From positions 9,897,606 to 9,961,605 of the forward strand of contig NW_024037064.1 in the NCBI RefSeq assembly GCF_015706575.1: a stretch of DNA of 64,000 bases. Reading direction: 5' to 3'. This stretch comes from Patiria miniata. Taxonomy: Eukaryota; Echinodermata; Asteroidea; Valvatida; Asterinidae. Below the pieces are notes generated by a model, which saw only the letters and a list, made by a program, of their open reading frames with translations, did no database searches and was not told the DNA's origin. The translations under genes were made by a program, and so were the position numbers. This document shows positions 54,869 through 64,000 of the stretch, in pieces. How positions within the stretch are numbered: position 1 is the first letter of the stretch; each line of letters starts with the position of its first letter.

Positions 54869-57466
54869 ATGGCGACTGGACCTGCGGTAAGTTCAGCTCT
54901 GGAGATAATCAGCAGACATCATCTTGAGTGCTCCATCTGCCAAGAGAGATACAAACAGCCCAAGATACTGGAATGCCTACATAGCTTTTGTGAGCAATGT
55001 CTACTGAAATACTGCAGCACAAATCGCAAGGACACTACAGTGATCCCATGTCCTGTGTGTCGACAGGAAACGAAACTTCCTGAGGCGGGGGTGCAGAGTC
55101 TGAAAACAAACTTTCATCTGATTGGCCTGGTTGAGGCGTTTGAACTGCAGGAAAAGGTTGTGGGATCGGGTGATAGTCTTAGCTGTGAAATTTGTGAGGG
55201 AAACAATGAGGCAACGCAGCGATGTCTAGATTGTGGCCAGTATATGTGCTCAGTCTGCAGCAGAATGCATCTTCGATTCGCAGCAACATCAAACCACAAG
55301 GTAGCTCCATTGAAGGACATTCGTGAGGGAAAGGTTACAGTGACAAAGAAACATCAGAGACAACATCCGAAATGTCCGATCCATGAGGGCGAAGTGACAA
55401 GGTTCTTCTGCAAGACGTGTGAAACACTGATTTGCCGAGATTGTACCGTCATTGACCACTGTAAGCCAGAACACTCGTACATTGACAGAAATCTGGCCAC
55501 ATCGACGTACAAGCAATCGTTGGTTGAACTGGTCTCTCCACTTGAAAACACAATGACAGAACTCCAGAAATTACGAGAGAAAGTCTCAAGAATGAAAGAA
55601 GATTTGGGTGTGGCAGTTAAGAGGGTCATGACAGAAGTGCAAGACAGAGCAGCTGAGATACGAGCACAGGTGACGGCTCAAGAAAATCGCATCCTTGACG
55701 ACATCAAAAACATCCAAACAGATCGTGAACAAAAACTGGACGAATGTGAGAAAACTATGGGCTTGGCAGCGGAGAGATGTCAGCATTCACTAGACACGGC
55801 TAGAGAGGTAACAAGAACTGCATCAGATAGTGACTTTCTCTCACTCTATCCAACAATCAGCAAAGACTTGAAATTATTGGCAGATCAGAGTATGCCTAGA
55901 GTTGACAACAGGCTTGCATTCCTGAAGTTCAAGCAGAGTCAGGGTGTTGGTGGCATCAGTCTGGGTCAGGTGGTGGCGGAAGGCAAATGGGAGCTGTGTC
56001 GAGAGTTTGGTAGAGAGGGAAGAGGTCCAGGAGAGTTCGATGGGGCTTGGGACATTGCTGCTCGTCAACCTGATGAGATTGCAGTGACTGACATCAACAA
56101 CAGACGAGTTGTTATCTGCAGCATCAAAGGCAACCAGAAAAGCACGATCCCGATGCAAGGATGTAAGTTTAAATTACCGTGCATTGAAATCTCTAAAATT
56201 ATGAACATGTACATGTATTTCTTTCCCCGTCATTATCTGTTTTTAATTAACCTCAAGAGATCTAATGAAACGGAATAACAGTTACTTTGATGCGAAACAT
56301 AATTATTTAAGTGAATACCTTGGTTTTCATGACATAGAGATGTCTAAATATAAATGCATCGTCCATGTCAAGTTCCCTTGCTATTTTTAAATTGAACAAA
56401 CTCTACTTTGAATTGAACCTCATGTTTGATATTAGGTCTTTGCCCTGTCCCCACGCATTTTTAATTAGTTTGCTCTTGTTTTTTTTTATGAAATTTGTTT
56501 GCTCCTTTCATGACATTTTTTCAAAGGATGAAAGTTCAAGAAAAATCCATTTAAAATGAAAGAAATATAAGTTTTCCTGATACACTGGTTCACCGGTTAA
56601 GTTCTCAATTGTTGTCAGAAGTCTTTTAGTTTTTCTCCTATTATCTCACTGAAAGATACAAAAGGCAATTATCGAAAGGCTTAAACATCAATATGTAGAG
56701 GATACCTTAAGACACAGTGATTTTTTTTTTTTTGGCCAGGGGCACATTAATTGTCACTCCAATTCATTTTTGATATTTTTATAAATTGCAATTCAGATTG
56801 AAATTGACCACTATTGTTTGTTTTTACATCGTGCCCCCTACAGATCCACGTGGCATCGCAGCTACACGCAGCGACAATCGTTTGGTGGTTGTTGAGGATG
56901 GCGCATCCCATGTGAAGGTGTTCAACAGTGACAACACGCTGGCATACGAGTTCCCAACGGTGCCGCCGAGTGAGGTCGGTAAGACCGCAGTTGACCTCCG
57001 GAGCGTAGCTGTCAAGAATGAAGGTACCATTGCAGTGGGAGATGTGGCGAGGATGGTATTGACAGTGCACAGCCCCACTGATGGTGAGCTCCTTCATACC
57101 ATACCAGTCAAGATAAAACCTTATTTTCTGGCTTTTGACGGCAATGATCAAGCTATAATAAGTCGCAATGCATCCAAAACAGTGGATATTGCCGGTAGCA
57201 ATGGTACTACAAAACGCACCATCAAACCCATTATCAATGGTCAACCAGTGGAATACTGCACCGGTGTATGCACTGATACCTCAGGTATCTATGTTGCAAT
57301 GCATAATGGTAGCAACACGGGTCATATCCACCACTATGACCCTCAGGGTGGTTTCCTCCAGTGCATCGCACAGGGTCTGCACTACCCAATGGGTATCACA
57401 TTCCCATCTGATGGGCAGCTGGCAGTGGCTGACTGCTACTCGGTAAAGACGTATCGCCAGGTGTGA
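54869..57466 (+). CDS. TRIM-NHL E3 ubiquitin ligase, gene G
   Basis: Coding exons 54869-56162 and 56844-57466, intron 681 bp, 638 residues. A longer frame extends upstream to 54854, but TTCCTCGCAG ending at 54866 is a strong splice acceptor and ATGGCGACTGG matches all other copies, so ATG 54869 is chosen. RING intact. B-box 1 is the second class with one residue fewer (SGDSLSCEICEGNNEATQRC). From B-box 2 on, the sequence switches to match gene D (CTVIDHCKPEHSYIDRNLATS, AEIRAQVTAQEN), so exon 1 is a mosaic. Split codon T plus AT, Tyr. Loop residues special to G: FDGAWD, VTDINNRR, ISRNASK, VEYCTGV, MHNGSNT, HYPMG, VADCYSVKTYRQV. A possible AATAAA is at 58413, far downstream. Confidence 0.93.
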
Positions 57467-58590
57467 TACGACATTGTAATCAGTCATGTCAATATATAAG
57501 CATGGGTGAAATGTCGATAGAAAAATGAGCGAGTGGTTCTAATTGCCACAATAAATTTAAGTGTAGCACATTCATACAACACGAAAAAACCCCATTATTA
57601 TACAGTATTGGATTACATGTGTTGCCTGTAAAATTGTGACTTTCTGATCAATCGGTCATTTTGTCCACAACTGTGGTCGGTTGAAGATTTCTCGTCTTAA
57701 TTTTATCAAGTATGTACATGTATATTTATAGCTGTCAATGTGGTCTTTGGTTTAAACCTTTATTTTAACACAATGATCACTTAAAAGAGAGAAATGATGA
57801 ATTTCTTAAAACACTATTCAATACGACACCGGGGAAACGTACCATTTTTCGACTGTAAACAGTTTATATTTCCAGTAAATTGCATATTTCAAAAAGGCAA
57901 TATGTTCAACAATTTTTTCTTTCTTTGATACATGTAAATGGCCGTTTCGGATTATAATGAGTCACCCTTTTTAGTTGTTGCCTTTTCTCAACAAACAATG
58001 CGCAGTTCCTGATAACTAAGGGTTTGGTAATTAGAAGACAACAAAAATGCTTCGAATAAAAGCTCAAAATAACTCGGGCAACTGTCAATATCGACGCACA
58101 GAAAGAACAAAAAAAGTACATGTTTTGCCAAAAATGACATCGCAGTTTTGCTTATGATTTGCATTCGCAATACGATACTACGGCTCTTGCAGCAAATTTA
58201 TACCGATTATGACAACTGCATCCAATCAATTCTATAAAATGGACGGTATGGACCCCATCAATGGTATGGAATAATACTGATATCAACGATCTACTCGTTA
58301 TAATATTGGCTAGTCATTATCCCTCCTATGCAAACAAACATTCTGTGCAAGTTTTCCTTTCAGTCAAAATCAGTCTAGTGACTGTTTTTAACGATTGAGT
58401 GCTCTCTGACAAAATAAAGCAGGATTGACTGGCTGTGATAGTTTATGTGTCGTGCTACAGCTATGCTTTGACTGTAGGTGATAGATAAGACATGTGCCCA
58501 CTACTTATCTGCTTGTGTCTGTTGACTTAATTTGACTAGTCACAGTGCTTGCTTGAAATACATGTATGATCTGACTGTTTGGTGACTAGC

Positions 58591-58650
58591 CATAAGAGGC
58601 ATAAAAAACGTCGGTGAAGGGCAAAACCTAATTTGATTCATAAGAGGCAT
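58591..58650. repeat. 36-base insert between 12-base direct repeats
   Basis: CATAAGAGGCAT at 58591-58602 and 58639-58650 bracket 36 bases absent from the equivalent place after gene B (about 11817), which has the 12-mer once. Could be a tiny transposon footprint or filler DNA from break repair. Confidence 0.75.
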
Positions 58651-59569
58651 GGTAAGAAAGAGGGTTGATTTGTTGACTGTCTGTGACTGATCAGACAGCA
58701 GGAGGGTTGAACAATACATTGAAGTTAAGGCCTAGATGTCCAGTTGGATGCGCATACACTAATTACAATGTATCATGCATGTGGGACATGTACCGGTATG
58801 TACATGTAGTTTAAGCAATACATCCCAACTATGTTAAGTATAAGTATGTTAGGTATTTGAATTCTAGTTCAGCTCGCCTGTAAATGCGCACTTCTGAGAA
58901 ATTGTTTCATTCTCATGATGTTGATTTCACTTTGCTCCTGTTAATTAAAAGTTAATTTGGCTGAGTTCAGCTGTTTCAACTGAAAAAAAATGGCTTGGTT
59001 GATAGTAATAGACTTGAATTCCCCCAAAAAAGTAAGAGAAAGCAAAATATCACATTGAATCAAATGCGGTAACAGTTTGTAAAAAAAAATGTTTAAGAAT
59101 GAAATTGAAGGGAAAACCCTAACCGTAAGCGTGGTTGAAGCAAATAAGATTGTTAATTCATGTATATAAAAAGTCATCCTAAGATCAAGTACTATAGAGA
59201 TGAATAACTGAAATCGTTATTCGAGAGAAAGTTTGGGATACCATTATTACGATTTGTTTGTATATCAATTGTTCTGGTACGTTAGATGTATTTTATTTTT
59301 CAACAAACAATACACTGGATCTGACAACTGAAGATTATTGTAATATCATTATCACTCCTTTGTGCAGTCCTTTATTATCAGTCCTTTATGCATCATGAAC
59401 AGAAGTTACGACAATTGTTTCATCTTTTAAACAAACGTCTAATTATACATGTGTAATTTTCTAAGTTAAGTTTGTAAATGGAGAACACTGAAATAAACGT
59501 AAGATAACCTAATATTTGTTTAAAGGGTTAAATTCAAGCCAAGTGATCGGTTATTTTAATGCTACATCT

Positions 59570-59850
59570 AGTTTAGTAAACTGTGGCGCATCATTTGTAT
59601 ACAGGCTTTTGGAGTCGTGTATTTAACTACTGCATGTGAAAGGCCGATACACGGGGTTTCACGATAACAGTACGTGTTTGTAGTTGAATTCAGGTTGCGC
59701 AGACAGAAAGGGTCAGCCTGACACGGGACCATACTAAATCTCCTTGAGTGCCAATATTGAACGAAGTTCAAATAGATCGACCGCGCATTCACCGCCTTAC
59801 ACTCGTCTCATGATATACTTGTCTAGGCCTATCTGTATATTTTGGCTTAA
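59570..59850. promoter_or_regulatory. Distal conserved block after gene G
   Basis: Type II version, near-identical to 12778-13040. By position it would belong to a next gene copy beyond the right edge. Confidence 0.33.
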
Positions 59851-61001
59851 TGTTTTCAATTTTCATGGAATAATTTTAGACAAAGAAAACAATCTTGTTT
59901 TTATTGCAATAAAGCGAGGATTTCTTTACTATTCAAATGCTTACATATGAAGCTTTGTTAAAAGTAAGTGACTTACATGGGGCAGGTTTAGCTCATTACG
60001 CCAACAACCATCCAATTGTTTGGAGTTTTGTCAATGACATTCATCCTTTAAATTCCTAATTAAATAGTCCCTTTATCGACACTGTATTTGATTACACAAA
60101 GTAGGAATTTCGTAACTTAGCCAGAAAATTTGCCCCATAATGCTAAATAAATATAACCCATGCAAGTTAAAAGCAAAGTAATCACGCGGTTTATATCTGA
60201 TTTGTTTATGTGTTTTTTTTTCCTTTTTCGAAATACAAATGTATTCAATTAATTGAGAAATCGAAGGAAAAAAATGTACTGTATTAAGTTTAGGAGTGAT
60301 ATTACAAACTTGATTTTGAATCACCCCGGACGACTCTTTGAAAACACCTTTCAGTACGGCACCGAGAATACATGCACCTTTTTTTTTTTTTTTACTTCAA
60401 GCAGTTTACATTTTCAGTAAATTTGATATTTTAGAGAGGTTATATGACCTCCAATTTTTTTCAAATATCCATTTCTAATTATTATGTTTTACCGTTTTTA
60501 GTGCAATTTAGTTCTCAAGAAACATATGCAGTTCCTGAAAATTAGGGGTCAGTTGGGAAAGGAAACACCGTAGAAAAATACATCTGAACAAAAGCTCAAA
60601 ATAATTCCGGTGACTGCCAGTATTGACGCAGTATTTACAAATCAATTATTACCCCCCAAAAAATAACCCACTTTTCCTATGATCGTATAATTTTGCATAG
60701 ACAAAAACTGCTCATACAACAATTGCAATCCTGCAATTATATGAATACGAACCCTTTAAATGGTATGGGAAAATGCTGAAGTGTTTTTCTGAAATATCAC
60801 CTTTATAGAATTTCGGTAGATTTTTTTTATTTTCTGTTTTTAAGTGATGAGCAGTTAATACAAACATTGGAAATAAAGGGTGGAATTACAAAAACGTAAT
60901 GGAATTGAACATTATACACAATAAAAACACTTATTCATGACAGCACTACGTTTATTAATCGAACAAAAGAAGGGAGCAAAGGAGAGTAAAAAAAAAAAAA
61001 A

Positions 61002-61065
61002 CAGGAACAGAATAGTAAACAAGTGATAACAAAAAAACAGGAACAGAATAGTAAACAAGTGATAA
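61002..61065. repeat. Short tandem duplication
   Basis: AACAGGAACAGAATAGTAAA followed by CAAGTGATAA occurs twice in direct succession; the B tail has it once near 14187. Confidence 0.8.
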
Positions 61066-62564
61066 AAAAAATTACATTTACATTTCCCTTTCTGAAATTG
61101 AAGATTAAGAAAATTGAATGTACATTTTTATTATGTATTCAATGTCGTGTCAATCTCTCAAAGTTAGTTGTAGACGCATAATGGAGGGAATTTGGGCTTG
61201 CAGTTTACATCTGTAACGACAGAACTTAGTAGAGAAAATCATGAGTCAATAATGTATTATTGGCAAAACCAAAACCAAAACAGAAACAAATTATTGGCAA
61301 AATCTCAAACCTGCCAATTCGGATAGAGTCTTTGAGTTTTTAATCGAAGCACTGAAGATTGGTGTGATACACTCACAATCAAGAAACATGAACAGAGGTC
61401 AGTTTCAGGGTATTTTCCACAAAAGCAACAGGTTGGGTGTCTTTTCTTCCAATTTTGGAAGGAAAATTATCAAACACACTGGCCGGGTTTAACTATTGTA
61501 CGTTTATAATTGCGAGTGTGAATCACCTCTAAATCCCCATCTACATGGGTTAATGCCTAAAGAAGAGGAAACAAACAAGTTGTAAACATTTTAGATGATG
61601 AGACGTCTCAATCCTCCACAATAATGATCTAAACTGACCAATCCAATTTTGTCCATGGGCTTTAGTCCAGTAATTTTACAGTCACGTACTTCGCAGCTCA
61701 TGTCTGCAAACAGTGATTTGTATAAATGTCAATTTAAGGCTCCGGAGTAAATACCAGTGGGTTTAATGAGGAAAGGTTTCCAGCCGTCTTTTGAATATCG
61801 GAAATGGATGCATAAAGAAAGGCTTGAGGTAAAACAAAACAATAAAAAAAAAACATTGGAATGCACATTTGAATGCATATCTTCCGACCGTTGGACGAGA
61901 TGCCGCAATTGAAGCAGTTTAGAATTTAACAAAAAAATAAATAAAAACTCAACAGTAACAGCAGCTCGGATAATATTAGCGCATGAGCCTGGGTTTTTAA
62001 GAAACGTGAAGAAAAAAATTGAAAATGTCCGTCTACATAAATGATATACATTCCTTGTAAGGTTCATTTTAAATTATTTAAAGGCTGGAGCTACTTTTGA
62101 AACCTCCCTACCCCCAACCGAGCCCATCCATCCCCACGCCCTCCCCCCCCCCCCCCCGAAAAAAAAAATCAATGAAAAATAAGCAAGGGGAAAATAGATA
62201 TTAAAACATAGTAATAAACAAAAATGAAAAAAGGCAAACACTAATACAATATTAAAACAAAAGTTAAAACAGTTTATTTAATGCAGTTTTGTGGAATGAG
62301 ATGGGAAGGAGAAGTGCCGGAAAGAAAAGAAAATGTGTGAAGGCCCCTCGACGGTAACAAAGAGAGAGTTGAGGAGACCACTGGAAGAGACATTCGAACG
62401 CACTGTCGACTGAACCTGATGACGCCTGATGACGTTAAATTTTAAAATTAATTTGAGAATAATTTTTTTTTGGCACGATTCAAAGTAACAAAAAAAGTTC
62501 GAACAGGTGGTCAAGAACACAATCTATCTAAGGTCAGATAGAACTAGAAGCACCGATTAAATTA

Positions 62565-62760
62565 GCGTGCTGTCTCTTGGAGGCGCTCTTCATGTTACAG
62601 TTTACGTTGAGTGTACTTCCGGGTTCATTGCGTCGATCGAGGAAAACAACCGAAAGATTCTCTTCGTTTGACTCGACAGAAACATAAAGATTTCTCCATT
62701 CAAACCAGAAACGTGGGATAAATGTGAGCAAAATATATCTGACAACCGTGAATCCTGGAG
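62565..62760 (+). promoter_or_regulatory. Proximal conserved block for a gene beyond the right edge
   Basis: TGTCTCTTGGAGGCGCTCTT, ACTTCCGGGTTCATTGC, AACCGAAAGATTCTCTTCG and GGATAAATGTGAGC, closest to the C version at 15731-15895. It supports the array continuing to the right. Confidence 0.35.
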
Positions 62761-63029
62761 TAGCCCCATAAAGGCCATAAATGTGGCCAATATTTACTGG
62801 ACTGCCTCCGTAAATAAAGGCCACACTTCCACCATGTATCATGTGTATGATGTAGCATGTCATGTGTAGTGATGTACAAAAACATGTCGAACTTTGTCAC
62901 ATTTTGATTTTAAAATTTAGGCTTAGTTTGTAGTTTATTTTTGCTTTAGAAGCATACTCACCCTCTTCATGGGCTAATCAGAACGTGCTGTCTTTCATTG
63001 TCTTTTTCAGATGTCTAATTTTCGTGAAA
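62761..63029. mobile_element. Broken copy of the 36285-36741 foldback family
   Basis: TAGCCCCATAAAGGCC, CTGCCTCCGTAAATAAAGG, GCTTTAGAAGCATACTC and TTTTTCAGATGTCTAATTT follow the order of the 36285 element; the right arm is missing. Confidence 0.7.
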
Positions 63030-63181
63030 TTTTATGTTTAATTTTTGGCAGTGGATATTTTGCCGGAGACGGCAAACCTTTAGTAAACGTTCGTTTGCCG
63101 GATATGCACTGAACATGCGCAGTTACTGTTTTTTTGTACTTAAACATTTTCCGGTGACAAATTTTAGTCTGGCTCCATGCT

Positions 63182-63475
63182 AGTCTGAGTAACTTGGACC
63201 CAACTTATCGCCTTTTTAAAAATTTGGACATGGTCTGGCGATAGTAGGGTCCAAGCCCATTCCTCGACCTAGACAACACAGTCACTGACAGTCCCAAAAA
63301 CCAACATTTTCCAACAAAAAACATCAGATTTCACCTTCAAAACGGCCTCCAAATTACTAGATATGTCACCTGAGGTACAAGTAGACATAGATGATTAAGA
63401 TGGTTGTACTTAAGTTTACTTACGATCCGGAAAAAAAGTGAAATTTTCCGTTCAATTCTGGAGACCCCCTCTGCC
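63182..63475. mobile_element. Left part of a TAGTCCGAG-type MITE
   Basis: TAGTCTGAGTAACTTGGACC, CATGGTCTGGCGATAG, CATCAGATTTCACCTTC and AGTTTACTTACGATCC match 15968-16255 closely. Its right half is absent: the GC-rich palindrome begins at the break. Confidence 0.75.
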
Positions 63476-63864
63476 TAGGTTGTCGTTGTTGTGCTCATGT
63501 TCAAAACTGCATGATAATGGCGTCTGACCTCGACCTCATGCAAATGTGGTGCGGCGCGCTTGCGCATAATGCACATAATGCAGCATACACGGCAGATTCC
63601 CCTGCGCCGCGCCGACGACTGTTTCCTGATGTAGAGCGCTGTGTAAGTTCGCGGTACGCCTGGCTAGCCAGCGCGACTCCCAGGCGTACCGCGAACTTAC
63701 ACAGCGCTCTACATCAGGAAACAGTCGTCGGCGCGGCGCAGGGGAATCTGCCGTGTATGCATGCAGTGCATTATGCGCAAGCGCACCGCACCACATTTGC
63801 ATGAGGTCGAGGTCAGACGCCATTATCATGCAGTTTTGAACGTGAGCACAACAACGACAACCTA
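63476..63864. repeat. GC-rich giant palindrome, arms about 185 bp, loop 16 bases
   Basis: Left arm 63476-63663 and right arm 63680-63864 are near-perfect inverted copies (TAGGTTGTCGTTGTTG at the left tip, CAACAACGACAACCTA at the right), differing by a few bases and short indels. As a result the two strands encode almost the same 97-residue frame from opposite sides. No coding function is inferred. It is far richer in GC and CpG than the rest of the window. The TA tips resemble the other foldbacks, but there is no flanking duplication. Confidence 0.88.
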
Positions 63865-64000
63865 TGTGTAGTGATGTACAAAAACATGTCGAACTTTGTC
63901 ACATTTTGATTTTATAATTTCGGACTTTATTTCCCTTTTAAAAAAAATCCTCCAGAGCCACAAATCTGAAAAAGAAAATGTAATACTCTGCAATAAAATG
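63864..64000. mobile_element. Second fragment of the 36285-type family at the right edge
   Basis: ATGTGTAGTGATGTACAAAA and ACATGTCGAACTTTGTCAC at 63864-63911 repeat 62862-62909 almost exactly; similarity fades after about 63920. The remainder to 64000 holds nothing recognised. Confidence 0.55.

Larger units (their letters stand above)
57467..62564. repeat. Type II tail of gene G
   Basis: Collinear with 11400-15730 after gene B, with about 700 extra bases just after the stop (57500-58200), a 36-base insert (58603-58638), a short duplication (61002-61065), and the loss of about 90 bases near 59461. Contains the distal conserved block (59570-59850), implying another array member to the right of the window. 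No gene seen. Confidence 0.8.

Noticed and set aside
63511-63829. Two 97-residue frames on opposite strands with nearly the same peptide
   Set aside because: They are a necessary result of the palindrome; no start context, splice signal or domain supports a gene.
1-64000. Retroelements with coding capacity, LTR elements, CRISPR arrays, and tRNA or rRNA genes
   Set aside because: I looked for long non-TRIM frames, regular spacer-repeat arrays and tRNA-like boxes. Only the SINE head matched tRNA signals, and no other coding element was found.

Overview
The window holds a tandem array of seven near-identical TRIM-NHL genes, all on the + strand: one partial copy at the left edge (A, final exon only) and six complete copies (B to G). 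No other protein-coding gene, tRNA, rRNA or CRISPR is supportable. The DNA is AT-rich and intron-containing, with TACATG microsatellites, a tRNA-derived SINE and many short non-autonomous DNA transposons. This fits an invertebrate animal. The RING/B-box/coiled-coil/NHL family and the repeat style suggest a marine deuterostome, perhaps an echinoderm; that placement rests on memory of such families and is an inference.

Each complete gene has the same coding structure. Exon 1 (about 1.3 kb) encodes RING, B-box 1, B-box 2, the coiled coil and NHL blade 1. A phase-1 intron of 681 to 750 bp follows, then exon 2 (620 to 626 bp) encodes blades 2 to 6. Products are 638 to 640 residues and all reading frames are open. 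A splice acceptor directly before each ATG implies an upstream non-coding exon. Coding starts are 8757 (B), 18622 (C), 27041 (D), 37788 (E), 47641 (F) and 54869 (G). These proteins are expected to be ubiquitin E3 ligases that bind a target through the NHL propeller.

The spacers (4.5 to 8 kb) are themselves duplicated. The tails after A, C, D and E form one class (type I), those after B and G a second (type II), and the tail after F is a shorter divergent third. Two blocks recur in the spacers of all classes and are candidate regulatory or first-exon DNA: a distal block (e.g. 2846-3100) and a proximal block about 1.2 to 2.8 kb before the ATG (e.g. 7062-7240). Gene G lacks the proximal block.

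The spacers have collected young mobile elements: a Helentron-like element full of TGACGTCA palindromes (4676-6199), several foldback elements beginning and ending in TA with 9-bp target duplications (15968-16411, 25940-26061, 35373-36832, 36285-36741), hAT-like elements (17286-17881, 43305-44240), a SINE (36867-37198), and a GC-rich giant palindrome near the right edge (63476-63864).

The most interesting signal is protein-level. The copies are nearly identical except at a few short positions that map, blade by blade, to the two loop types on one face of the NHL propeller. The codon split by the intron also varies (Arg, His, Cys or Tyr). This looks like a diversifying recognition surface on a constant E3-ligase scaffold, as expected of an innate-immune or allorecognition receptor family.
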